A model generated the notes under the pieces. That model made no database searches, was not told the DNA's origin, and saw only the letters and a program-made list of their open reading frames with translations. Both the position numbers and the translations under genes were made by a program. DNA of 64,000 bases from Diabrotica undecimpunctata (Eukaryota > Arthropoda > Insecta > Coleoptera > Chrysomelidae), in NCBI RefSeq assembly GCF_040954645.1, contig NC_092808.1, positions 13,073,883 to 13,137,882 of the forward strand. Direction: 5' to 3'. Shown here one piece after another: positions 23,793-33,954 of the stretch (position 1 is the first letter of the stretch; every line of letters begins with the position of its first letter).

Positions 23793-24053
23793 GGCTGTAG
23801 CACCAATGATGATGATGATGAGAGGAGTGAGAGAGGGATTAGACAGAAAGAGGACAATAGAGAAAGAAAAAAGATAGTGACAGAAAAAACGGAATGACAG
23901 CGAGTAGATGAACGAAAAGAATAGGATATGACGCAAGAATAAAACACGATAATAAAGAGATTAGCAAAAGAACGACGTTTGGTTTGGTTAAATCATATCT
24001 GATTCTATTTTTCTTGTTTTGTTTGCTTTAATTGCTTCGAAATATTATTAGAA

Positions 24054-24410
24054 ATGTACAATGAACTATTAAAAATGATCCAAAGCTACGACGAGGAAAC
24101 CCCCGATGGAGCACAAATAAAGTTTTTTCACCTTTGCTTATTTGAACTTGCTTGGAGAGGTAATGAGGCCGTAAACTGCAAAATTCACTATTTCCAAGAG
24201 GAATTTAATGTTATGGGAGAATTTACGGGCCGAATTGAATACAACAGCATTTTTTCCAAAACAAATCAAGGCGGTTCGAAAAGTTTGACAAGCAGCAAAT
24301 GGCTGGTAAGAAATTCATCAAACGAAAATGTATGCCCAGTTAGATTATTTTTGAAATTAATGGAAAAAGGGGACCAAAGATTTTATCAGACAGACTTTCT
24401 TTTCAGCAAA
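24054..24410 (+). pseudogene. Crypton-like tyrosine recombinase (DUF3504-type) fragment
   Basis: The frame reads FHLCLFELAWRGNEAVN, GRIEYNSIFSKTNQGGSK and VCPVRLFLKLMEKG. Arginine in an L-A-x-R-G-x-E box, then S-K-T-x-Q-G-G and C-P-V-R-L-F, are the landmarks of the Crypton-derived recombinase domain seen in KIAA1958/ZMYM-like proteins. Only about 115 residues are present, with the first catalytic arginine but not the C-terminal H-x-x-R and tyrosine. The frame then runs straight into an RT fragment with no stop, giving a chimeric 179-residue frame (24054-24593). Confidence 0.5.
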
Positions 24411-24990
24411 GAACCAACCAAATGTAAAATAGAAATTGATGGCATCAGTATTGAACAAGTAATGGAAATAAAATACCTGGGAATTATACTGTCTAGCTAT
24501 GGAGACCTGGACAAAGAAGTGAGAGATCAAGTACAAAAAGCAAATAGATTGGCAGGATGCCTTAATAACACTGTATGGTGCAACACACATTAACACTGAG
24601 ATGAAATAAAGAATTTATAAATCCAGTGTAAGACCAATAATGAATATGCCTCAGAAATAAGACCCGACGTAGACACAACGCAATGGCTACTGGAAACGGT
24701 AGAGATGAGAGTACTGAGAAGAATTACACGAAATGCACTGAGAGATCGAAAGAGAAGTAAAGACATTAGAAGAAAATGTAACGTACTATAAATGAATGAA
24801 CACAAAATGGAAAAAAAGAATGGAATAACCACATAAGCAGAATGGAGGAGACCCCTTTCGTTAAAATAGCAAGAGATAAGTCACCAATCGGCAGAAGTAT
24901 CGGACGACCGCGCAAAACATGGAGTGACAACCTTCCATAGAGGTATTAATCCTACAAAGAACAAGCAAAATAGTTTAAAAAGAGGAAGAA
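24411..24990 (+). pseudogene. Non-LTR RT C-terminal remnant fused to the preceding frame
   Basis: From 24411 the frame reads KCKIEIDGISIEQVMEIKYL, SSYGDLDKEVRDQVQKANRL and AGCLNNTVW, then a stop at 24593. In other frames there follow WLLETVEMRVLRRITRNALR, RSKDIRRKCNV, EWNNHISRMEE and ARDKSPIGRSIGRPRKTW. This block order is typical of a very common insect non-LTR family. Catalytic motifs are absent (5' truncated), and stops at 24618, 24660 and 24790 mark decay. It shares a continuous reading frame with the recombinase fragment. Confidence 0.75.
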
Positions 24991-25875
24991 GAATATTTCG
25001 AGGCGATTAAAGCCAAACGACTTACCCAAATGGGGGTGTTTTAGAACAGATACTTCCTGGACTATAAATCAGACAAAGACAAAGTGGATAACAAAAAACA
25101 AGACAATTTTAACAAAAGAAAAGAAAAAATAAGAGAAATACAAATATTTTTTAAATATGCTACATCTTTAAATGATTTAGGAAAGAACAAACGTTACCTC
25201 GCGTTTGTATTAAAAACATCAGTCATTAATCCAAAGCATTACCATTTTAAGGCAAACATCCTGTATGTAAATCACCAGTATTTTGATCCGTCTATTATAA
25301 CATGCGCTAACTCAGTTGGACATGTTTTTTTTCGGATACGAGAGTTACGCAATTTCGAATGCCGCCATTAAATCATTAAACTGATTAGTGGCTTGATGGC
25401 AATTCCATCATCGTTACTGACGCTTAAAATTCAGGTTTTTGGCTTGCTATTTTTCATTTAATTTGATGCTCGAACACGATAAATCAAAGTTTATTAAAAT
25501 GAGAAATAATTATGACTGATTGAATTTGCGTAGACTTATAGTACGAAAGTGGGAACGAAAACTATGTTAGATATATAAGAATGGTATTCTGATAAGTCAT
25601 TTTATTTCTACAGCTTTACTAACAAAAGCAACTGAGTAGTAAATATGCGAGAAATAAGATCAAAATATAGGTGAAAAAAAAGTAGGACAAGCAAGGACAG
25701 CAATGAAATTTTAAAGACCGACAGTCTCGGAATCACGCTAGGAGAAACTGTTAATTGTGAATTGACTAGAGTATCAACAAGGGGACAAAAACAAGCTGCA
25801 AGAGACATATTAATATGGGAACAAAACCACTATAATCTTACGAGTTCTAACCGACAAAAAGTATATTTTATGACG
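24991..25875. other. Spacer with unassigned open frame
   Basis: An open frame at 25084-25371 (95 residues, Lys/Asn-rich start) has no recognisable motif. The rest is AT-rich with nothing supported. Confidence 0.35.
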
Positions 25876-25879
25876 TTTA

Positions 25880-26400
25880 ATTCCAATTCTCAAGTAAAAT
25901 TAGAATAGACAGTAAACTAGAACGGAAAAATTTATTCTGTAGAGAGAAAAGAAAAATACAAACTGATCAACTCAAAACAAATAAATAAAAATACAATGAA
26001 CAGTTAGATAAAATACTCCATGAGAACTCCAGAGGTCCTCAAGATGGAGGAACAACAAAATAACTCCAGAAAATCAGAGAGAATTTATACAAGCAAATAA
26101 AAGAAACACAACTGAGTCTTCTTCTTCTTCTTCAGCCAGTTTCCCTCCACTTTTGATTTGATGTCGTCTGGTCACAACGAAAATATTGAAAAGAAGTACA
26201 GATAAAAAAGAAATCATAGGATTAAACGATGATCATGAAAATATTATAGAAAATAGGAAAAAAATTCTAAAACTAACAGACAAGTGTTATGAGGAACTAT
26301 ATAAAACAAAGCAAGACACCTATTACTCCAGTCGTCGAGACGAAAATGCCCCTGAACCGCTAAAAATCATACGACAAGCTCAATTTTGCAGAAAACGACA
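25880..26400 (+). pseudogene. Likely RTE-like linker remnant
   Basis: The plus strand shows ERKNFILLREKRKIQTDQLK-like wording near 25925 and, after a CTT-rich insertion at 26118-26136, a frame reading KEIIGLNDDHENIIENRKKI followed by CYEELYKTKQ. The latter resembles the segment just before RT motif 1 of RTE-like ORFs (G-x-I-I-x-x-R-x-x-I-L ... F-Y-x-x-L-Y). It probably belonged with the RT remnant at 27345-27860, the foldback at 26406-27328 lying between them. Confidence 0.4.
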
Positions 26401-26405
26401 ATTTT

Positions 26406-27328
26406 GGGACCACAAAAAGTATGCAAAAAAGTTTACCACTACTACCTTCGGATTCCCCCTAAAACTACCCCTTGAAGGGAGGGGGAACGGATAAAATCGA
26501 TATACCAAGAATTTATCTGTAGAAAAAAATGTTTTAAATAAAAATGTAGCTGAGATAATTTTGAATAAAAATGTTAATTAGCGTTTCAGAGATGAAAAGT
26601 GCAGCTTTCGTATACAACTTTTGCATTTTGCAGCAAATGCAGTCAATTTTTACAAAGGTATTAAACAAATAAACATTGCAGAGTTTTGCCATTATTAACC
26701 TAATCTTCAAAACCTATAGTATGAAATTTCGGTTTTGAGTTTTGGCAACAAATGTGAGTCACTTGAAATGTGCATAAAAAACGCTAAATTTAAACTTTCA
26801 CACCGTTTCAAACCACTTCTTTTCAATTACACAAGTACGTTTTTCGAAACTACACCACTTCGGCTACAAATTACAACTAATACCGTCTTCGTGGAGCCTT
26901 TCCCGTAACGTTTGTAATGTAAAAGTTTAAATTCTGCGTTTTTTAGGCATGTTTCAAATACCTCATATTTGTTGCCAAAACACACGAAAGCTGCACTCTT
27001 CGCCTTTCAAATACTATTTGTTTTTTGTCGATAGGACACTCTTATCAAAAGATATCGAATTTTTACCGTCGAGTTGATACAAATTTCACTTAAAATTGAT
27101 TTTGTACGCGTAACTGACATTCAAAATTGCCGGTCGCTTCAAGCGTTATTTCTGAGAGAACGGTTTATTCTACATTTCCGTTCAAAATTATCTCAGCTAC
27201 ATTTTTTCTTTGAAACGATTTTTCTACGACTTACAGAATCTTTTGTAAATCGATTTTTTTTCACCCCCCCTAAAAGGGGGGGGGGAATTAGGAGTGGTTA
27301 AACTTGTTTGCATCGTTTTTGAAGTCCC
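26406..27328. mobile_element. 923-bp foldback element (arms almost to the centre)
   Basis: Left half and right half are inverted copies. Paired blocks are GGGAC..CAAAAA..ATGCAAA at the ends, AAAATGTAGCTGAGATAATT (26543 and complement of about 27195), GTGCAGCTTTCGT (26600 and complement of 26985) and TTTTGGCAACAAAT (26740 and complement of 26965). Each end also carries a run of C followed by a run of G (26455-26490; 27263-27288), itself hairpin-forming. No coding capacity. It is inserted in or beside an RT remnant. The superfamily is unknown. Confidence 0.75.
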
Positions 27329-27344
27329 TATTGACATATATCAG

Positions 27345-27860
27345 ACGATGAGATATCCCAAGATGTTAAAGGTAACTACCACAGAACTAAAAAACGATCT
27401 GGTAAATATATTAAACAGATAGCTAATAGAAGATTTGACACTATTGAAACAAACACACTAATTTCTGCCATGCACAATGCCAGAATAGATCAACGACATA
27501 TCAATCTGTTTAAAAAGATGTATAGTATATCAACCTTTAGAATCTAGCTACGTGAACCAATAGAAAAAGTATAGATACAAATAGAAGAAAGACAAGGAGA
27601 TATAACACCTCCTGAAGTCGCAACTGTTTTCAAAGAATTAGAATAGTTCAACCAGAGAATTATTACCGCAGGAGAAAAACTGAACAACTTGAGGTTCGCT
27701 GATGACATTTTATTCGCGCATGAAGAAAATTGAAAACAAAGATCTACAATGAATGTATCCTACAATATTAACAATTATTACAGAGAGGGCTTAGTAACGC
27801 ACAACAGTAATAGAGGCAGAGTGTTAAACTCAAGAAAAAAGAAACAATGAATGCTCTTGA
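27345..27860 (+). pseudogene. RTE-like RT remnant with FADDI box
   Basis: The plus strand reads, with stops, RRFDTIETNTLISAMHNARI, DQRHINLFKKMYS, REPIEKV, EERQGDITPP (motif B with Arg-Gln-Gly-Asp kept) and LNNLRFADDILFAHEEN (motif C). The order and spacing match RTE-like RTs such as 42796-43849, with a deletion between motifs B and C. Wording after 27840 (NALEMD..SKKSVRD) may come from another RT lineage. Confidence 0.6.
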
Positions 27861-28010
27861 AATGGACTAGCTTTCCAAAAAATCAGTCAGAGACTTAAAG
27901 ACTCCAATAGTTTTGCATGTAATAAGGATGGAGAAAAGGGTGATAGAAAAAATGAAGAGATAGGGACTAAAATACAGGAAGATATGAAAAAGACAGCAAA
28001 GATTTGATTT

Positions 28011-28098
28011 CACGTACAAAGCGTCTATGTATCTGTTGATACGTATTTCGACTTAATAAGTCTCATCAGAACAGTTATTCATAGCCGTTCTCAACGTG
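28011..28098 (-). ncRNA. Type I hammerhead ribozyme, unit 1, core intact
   Basis: On the minus strand: outer helix CACGU/ACGUG, second block CUAUG/CAUAG, inner stem I CUGUU/AACAG, core CUGAUGA (complement of 28063-28069), stem II GACUU-AUU-AAGUC (28050-28062), core GAA, and a minimal stem III AUA-CG-UAU. The predicted cleavage triplet is AUC with scission between complements of 28038 and 28037. All conserved core positions (C3, U4, G5, A6, G8, A9, G12, A13, A14, A15.1-U16.1, C17) are present. A 3-bp stem III with internal loops in stem I is the form typical of metazoan retroelement hammerheads. Confidence 0.88.
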
Positions 28099-28405
28099 AA
28101 AAATAATCTTCTCTGTCTTTTAAGAAGCAACAATAAAATGGCTTCGTTATGGACGCAATAGCGACATCTGATAGAAAAATCGGTAAGATAGTTTCGAAAC
28201 AAATTCAGATTTCTGTTTTAATCTGAACCTTCTATAAATGCAAGGTATAACAGACGTTGATAAAGATGTTAATAGAGACATGGGGAATCTAAAATTTGCA
28301 TTCCACGACATGTCTATCAACTAAGCAGAAATCCTTAACGAATTTGTTTCTTGTACTCATACAGAGTAGATCCGAATAAAATGAAAAAGACAGCAGATTT
28401 GATTT

Positions 28406-28493
28406 CACGTACAAAGCGTCTATGTATCTGTTGATACGTATTTCGACTTAATAAGTCTCATCTGAACAGTTATTCATAGCCGTTCTCAACGTG
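28406..28493 (-). ncRNA. Hammerhead ribozyme, unit 2, core mutated (U4A)
   Basis: Same fold and helices as unit 1, but base 28463 changes the core CUGAUGA to CAGAUGA. U4 lies in the conserved U-turn, so strong loss of activity is expected. Confidence 0.85.
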
Positions 28494-28800
28494 AAAAATA
28501 ATCTTCTCTGTCTTTTAAGAAGCAACAATAAAATGGCTTCGTTATGGACGCAATAGCGACATCTGATAGAAAAATCGGTAAGATAGTTTCGAAACAAATT
28601 CAGATTTCTGCTTTAATCTGAACCTTCTATAAATGCAAGGTATAACAGACGTTGATAAAGATGTTAATAGAGACATGGGGAATCTAAAATTTGCATTCCA
28701 CGACATGTCTATCAACTAAGCAGAAATCCTTAACGAATTTGTTTCTTGTACTCATACAGAGTAGATCCGAATAAAATGAAAAAGACAGCAGATTTGATTT

Positions 28801-28889
28801 CACGTACAAAGCGTCTATGTATCTGTTGATACGTATTTTAGACTTAATAAGTCTCATCAGAACAGTTATTCATAGCCGCTCTCAACGTG
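28801..28889 (-). ncRNA. Hammerhead ribozyme, unit 3, core mutated (G12 lost)
   Basis: The CUGAUGA core is intact, but the second core segment reads AAGUC-UAAAA instead of AAGUC-GAAA (28836-28841). G12 is the general base in the hammerhead mechanism, so this copy should not cleave. Confidence 0.85.
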
Positions 28890-29182
28890 AAAAATAATCT
28901 TCTCTGTCTTTTAAGAAGCAACAATAAAATGGCTTCGTTATGGACGCAATAGCGACATCTGATAGAAAAATCGGTAAGATAGTTTCGAAACAAATTCAGA
29001 TTTCCGCTTTAATCTGAACCGTCTATAAATGCAAGGTATAACAGACGTTGATAAAGATGTTAATAGAGACATGGGGAATCTAAAATTTGCATTCCACGAC
29101 ATGTCTATCAACTAAGCAGAAATCCTTAACGAATTTGTTTCTTGTACTCATACAGAATAGATCCGAATAAAAAGGAAGATAT

Positions 29183-30981
29183 ATACATAGATTTAATGGT
29201 AGCAAATAAAATGGGAACAGACAACTAAAATTAGACAATGTTAAAAAAAAATGGATCTGGAAGATGACTAAAAAAAGCCTTCAAAATGTTACAGTTTTCC
29301 TGCACATTATGACCGGATAAAAACGGTTGACAGAAGGATAGGAATATTAACACAATAATATACTCAAGGCGGTTCAAAGACAGCAATCAAATCAAGTAGT
29401 GATTGAATATGTCTACGAATATTTCAGTTTGGTGTACATAATATAAATACTAACTGCAAAGAATTAAGAAGGATGAAAACGGATAAAAAACTAATGAACT
29501 ATAATTAAAGAGGAGGAATATACATACAGCCAGCTATTCTAAGAGATCCTTCGTGGTGCAGCCAAACCATTTTCGTACCAAAACCCTAAATATACCTTTC
29601 TACCCAGGGCAGAATAGAAAGAGAACAGGTAAATACAAATATAGCTAACCTTCATTAACGGAGAAGTCACATTACTAGTCAGGACAGAACAGGTGATGAT
29701 ATATTTGTCACAAACATAGCTAACAATTAGTAATGGGAAAGATTGGTGATAGATCAATTTGCCACAAATGTAACCCACCTTCTTTAATTCAAAAACCATA
29801 TTAGGTACTATTTAGGAGGAGGAGGAAATAGAACAATTTGACAGCATGAAGGTAGCTTGAGAAAAAAAGGTAACATTTAGACATATATAACTAATAGAAA
29901 AGTTACCGAAAGAGAGGAAATAGCTTAAAGAACAGGCTAAAAAAAACAGTGGAAGAACAAATTATAGAATGTTAGACAATGAAAGCTAAACATACGGGTT
30001 AGACATAGAAACAAAGAAAATGAAGACTTTTTGTAAAACATTGAAAATTGAACAAAAAATTAAATAAATATATGAAAGCTCTGCGCCACAAATCGATATA
30101 AAATTTTAGTGGAAAAACCATTTTAAACTGTAATGAACTGTAAAAATTGATAAAATCTTTGTTAAATGTTATTTATACATAACTGTGGACTTAATTTTAG
30201 ACCACACTAAAGTTTTAACTCAAAAATCTTGTTAACAAATGCCTAATTGTCCAAAACCGCGATACTATAATTAAGAAGGCGGTTATTTAATGTTTGTGCA
30301 ACTACTGCCCCACAAAACTATTTTTACTCGAAAAAATGACCCAATTTGCGACACTACTCCCGTTCCAAAAGTAACTAACTACTCTAATATCGTCCAATTT
30401 CTAAATTTATCGCCTGAAAAAATTGAACCAGCTCCAAAAAGAACCACACTAAAACGAAAAAATAATAAAAAAAAAACAAAAACACTAAAAACGCACACGT
30501 TAGTCACACACTTTACGTAAAATATGAAAACACTGAAAGCAAAATTTGTGAAAATAAGTCAAGCAAGCTGTGATTTCACCACGCACTTATTAGTCGGATG
30601 GGATTGTAGTAACTAGCGTTGCTGCTGTGGGTTATGCGGACATGTCGGAACAGCTGAGTGTCGTGTGGAGGGTAAATGTAAATGGCTCATCCGCCAGATC
30701 CTAGGATGCTGCGACCAAAATAAAACGACACAACCTTCCCGTACAAATGAGCGTTCGTTCTCTTAGCGAAATATGAATGCATGTGCAATGCGGCCTTCGC
30801 GGCTGGCCGGAATGTAGCAGTCACTTAGTCTTAGTGCCAAGGTATTTTTTCTGTGACGACATAATGGAAAAGTCGGTCGAGGATAAGCATCTTTTGTTTA
30901 AGGTAGCATTCTTAGCATTTAAATACAAAGCTTAAATTATATATTAAGTTACACATTCTCCTTGACAATAGACTTAGAATA
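29183..30981. other. Spacer with faint RT remnant and unassigned frames
   Basis: At 29400-29490 the plus strand reads IEYVYEYFSLVYII then CKELRRMK, a degraded Y-x-Y-L-G thumb segment of a non-LTR RT. An open frame at 30290-30520 (Lys/Thr-rich) and a GC-richer patch at 30590-30850 have no recognisable domain. Confidence 0.35.
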
Positions 30982-31951
30982 ACGTATGGTCCTAAAGTTT
31001 TGGAAAAAATTTCAAAAGCATATAACTCTGACCACAATAATCTTATATTTTTATTAAATTGTTCAACAATTTAACTTAACTATCCTTATTATAAATCAGA
31101 ATTCAAATGACAGACAAGGGACCATTATTTTCGATTTGCCTAATAATTCCCCTGACACGTTGCATCATCCTTTGGACGACCTCGGCGTCAATTTCTCTAA
31201 TTTTTGTATATATGCGGCGTCTTAACTGTTCCTGATTTTGTGCTTCCCATCGTTATTATAGACTTTCCGACTTAATATTGCCCAGAACTCTTCAATTGGA
31301 CGAGCCTGAGGTAGGTTGGGGGGATTGTCTGCTTTCGGTACAAAGGTAATGTTGTTAGTTTCGTACCAGTCCCTTGTAATCCTCGCGTAACTTGACGAAA
31401 TGCACTCGCCTTAACGCGCGGCAACATCTCGGAATTCTCTCTAATTGATCCTCTGTGTATTTTGGAGCTTTCCTTCTTTTCCGGTAGATAATATTGTTAC
31501 TCGATAGGGTCCTGTATACTGTAGTCTTTCCAATATGAAATCTTCTGGCCAGTTTTCGCTGTGAGACCCAATTTTGTTCTTAGCTGCTTCAATCAGTCTT
31601 GCCTCTCTTATATGGTTCAAAATCCGCGGTCGGCTACTTTTACGCAAGTTACACATGGTTTCCCTTCTTCACATTCTCTGATTGTGCGATAAATTGTCGA
31701 TTTGCTTATGTTTTGATCTCGATAAATATTAACAATATCTCGTTTTGACATTCGCCCAACCATATTATAAACACCTCGACGAATATCAATTTTATAAGAC
31801 ATTTTGCAGAGCACAGCCCAAAAAAATTCTGCTTTGTTTATTAAATGTCAATAACTGATGCCATTTCAATTCCATGGCCTTCTTTGTTAACTGCATTTTG
31901 CTTCTCAATCAGACCAGGTGAAATTTTTCCCAAAACTTTAGGACCATACGT
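30982..31951 (-). mobile_element. Deleted sister copy of the 19.9-kb mariner, 970 bp
   Basis: Same inverted repeats (ACGTATGGTCCTAAAGTTTT at 30982 and the complement ending at 31951) with TA at 30980-30981 and 31952-31953. Orientation is opposite to the first copy. About 330 bases are missing: on the minus strand the text jumps from GCATTTCGTCAA to TTACGCGAGG, removing the region that codes for the first two catalytic aspartates. The N-terminal HTH (MSKRDIVNIYRDQNISK) is in frame here, showing the ancestral sequence at the point where the first copy has lost one base. It cannot make a transposase but keeps both ends, so it could have been mobilised in trans. Confidence 0.92.
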
Positions 31952-31984
31952 TAGTAAAAAATCAGTGCTTCAAATTTTTATTTT

Positions 31985-32125
31985 ATAATTTTGTTGAGAA
32001 ATCTAATATTCATTTGGTATCTCATCTTGATCTGGAGGTTTTCTATTCTTCAGATTTTCAAGTGTTTTTTGAACTTCTTTCATGGTTACAATTACTTCTT
32101 CGTTTATGATTATTTCTAGTGTTAC
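31985..32125 (-). pseudogene. Short RT N-terminal scrap
   Basis: The minus strand reads NEEVIVTMKEVQKTLENLKN followed by RKPPDQDEIPNEY and a stop. This is the E-E-V-x-x-x-L-x-x-L-K-N-x-K-x-P-G-x-D segment at the start of non-LTR RT domains. Confidence 0.6.
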
Positions 32126-32199
32126 GTTTTAACATTTTGTTAGCCTTTTAGATCACCGATAAAGCGCCTATTTCCTTTTTAGACCATAAACAAGCTGGA

Positions 32200-33950
32200 G
32201 AAATAGCCGGCTTTTACCACAAGAAAATCACTCATATACTAATTGACCAGACAGGAAAAATAATACTAAATAAAGAAGAAATTTCAAATAACTTGGTACA
32301 CATATATAAATGAACTACATAACGGCGATAGACGAGAAGAACAACATATACTAGATGAAAGCGAAGGACTAGAAATACTTAAGTCATAAAGACATATTAA
32401 AAGCCTTGAACAAGAAAGCTGTTCCTGCATATTCCGCATATTACGGTAAAGATTTTAAAACTTATAAACACAGAAATCATTGCAATAATGGTCAAGCTTT
32501 TCAATGACGTTTATTCAACTGGAGAAATTCCAGAAGATTGGTTAAAGTTGAAGTGAGCTGTAGTGACTTACGAGCTACACCTTGAAGATATTTTTACGTA
32601 TCATCCACAGCAGAATAAGAAATAAATGAGAAGAATATCAAGGTAAAACACAATTTTGTTTTAGAAACAAGTTGGGGACTCGAGAAGCATTATTTAAACT
32701 GCAGGTGATATCTTTACCGATTTTATTGAGTATGAAAAGGCATTCGACCAATTACCACACGCACACGACAAGTTAATTAAAATATTAAAAGACAAAGGAA
32801 TTGATAGTCATAACGTGAGGATCATAGAAAAATTATACTGGCGGCAAACAGCACCGATTCGAATTATATGAAAGTTGATCGGGGAATCTTCTTCTTCTTA
32901 GTCGTTAACCTGATGCAGGTATCGTGATATCATGAAGCTATTAGCTAAATTTCCCAATGTTCCTCCACGTTTTTCTATCTTCTGCCATTCTAGCACATTC
33001 TGACAATGGAGCGCTAATGGTAGCAACAATATGGTCCGTGTATCGTGTGGGAGATCTACCTCTATTTCTTTTGCCTTCTACTTTTCCCTGGATGCTAAGT
33101 TTTTCAAGACCATTTCTTCGAAGCACATGTCCAAAATAGCTTATTATTTGTTCTGATATTTGTGTTCTTAGTCTTTTCTTTATGTTTAGCTGGTCCAGTA
33201 TGGATTCATTTGTTCTTCGGGCCACCCATGGTATTCTCAGCATTCGTCTCCAGAAGTACATCTCAAATACATCTATGTTCTTTTTGTCTTTCTCAGTAAG
33301 GGTCCAGCATTCCGATGCATAAGTAAAAACTGGAAAAACTAGACTTCTTACTAGTCTCATTTTTGTATCGATAGTTATTTCATGGCTTTTCCAAATTTTT
33401 GTTAATTTTGCCATAGCGCTTTTTGCGATTGCTGACCGCCGCTTTATTTCTTCAGTACAGCCTCCTTTGTTGGTTATTAATGAGCCCAGATACACAAATT
33501 TATCTACAACTGCGATATTGTTAATCATGACCAGATGATTTTGATTGTTGTTAGCTCTGTCAATTATCATGATTCTCATTTTATCTCTGTTTATTTTAAG
33601 GCCCATTGTTAAGCTTACGTCTTCTATCCGTTGTAGCAGGTGAATCAATTCAGCTTCAGAACTAGCGAGGATAGTAGTATCATCTGCTTATCTCAAGTTG
33701 CAAATCTTCTTCCCGCCAATGGTGATGCCACCGTTCCAGTCCTCAGTAGCTTTCCGCATTATCGGGGAATGTGTGATCCTAAAAGGAGTCGGACAAGATT
33801 GCATACTGTCCCCACTGTTTTTTAATCTATATTCTGTTGAAGAAGAATATTTAAATAAGCTCTACATAACTTGGAATATGGTGTAACAATTAAGGAAAAC
33901 TCATAAATACGATCATATAGGCAGATGATATATTTATATTGAGTAATGAC
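32200..33950 (+). pseudogene. Old non-LTR RT remnant split by a later insertion
   Basis: The left part (32200-32887) reads QAGEIAGFYHKKITH-like linker text, VKLFNDVYSTGEIPEDWLKL, EYEKAFDQLPHAHDKLIKIL (motif A) and RIIEKLYWRQTAPIRI. The right part (33761-33950) continues with ILKGVGQDCILSPLFFNLYS (motif B) and, after a stop replacing the tyrosine, ADDIFILSNDRRD (motif C). Between them sits the minus-strand element 32888-33760, flanked by the 10-base duplication ATCGGGGAAT. The host copy was already decaying or decayed since; it has several stops. Confidence 0.75.
32888..33760 (-). pseudogene. 5'-truncated RTE-like insertion with 10-bp TSD
   Basis: A minus-strand copy nearly identical over its length to the 3' half of the element at 54300-56485 (a few substitutions). 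It reads MRKATEDWNGGITIGGKK, ICNLR, a stop in place of the tyrosine, ADDTTILASSEAELIHLLQR, DKFVYLGSLITNKGG, FPVFTYASECWTL and KRNRGRSPTRYTDHI. The frame from 33648 to the end at 32941 is otherwise open. The 3' end carries a (GAA)n run (CTT on the plus strand at 32888-32900). The target duplication ATCGGGGAAT is exact (32878-32887 and 33761-33770), so the insertion is relatively young. Confidence 0.9.
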
Positions 33951-33954
33951 AGAC

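Larger units (their letters stand above)
27986..29172 (-). mobile_element. Retrozyme-like array: three tandem 395-bp hammerhead-bearing units
   Basis: The same 395-base unit occurs three times head to tail (GATTTGATTTCACG at 28001, 28396 and 28791), with only scattered substitutions. The array is bounded by the 10-base direct repeat AGGAAGATAT at 27976-27985 and 29173-29182, the mark of an insertion. Each unit carries on the minus strand a type I hammerhead ribozyme motif (separate entries) and no reading frame. Known animal retrozymes are non-coding, 170-400 nt, tandem, carry type I hammerheads with short stem III, and are flanked by TSDs; they are thought to use Penelope-like or other RT in trans. 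The fit is close. The identification as a retrozyme is inference, the repeats and ribozyme fold are seen. Confidence 0.85.

Noticed and set aside
27986..29172. Interpretation of the 395-bp array as ordinary satellite DNA
   Set aside because: Only three units, bounded by a 10-bp target duplication and each with a hammerhead fold; an inserted retrozyme-like element explains this better.
30600..30680. Cys-rich run (CCCGLCGHVG) suggesting a CCHC zinc knuckle
   Set aside because: Spacing does not fit C-x2-C-x4-H-x4-C and no gag/ORF1 context was found.
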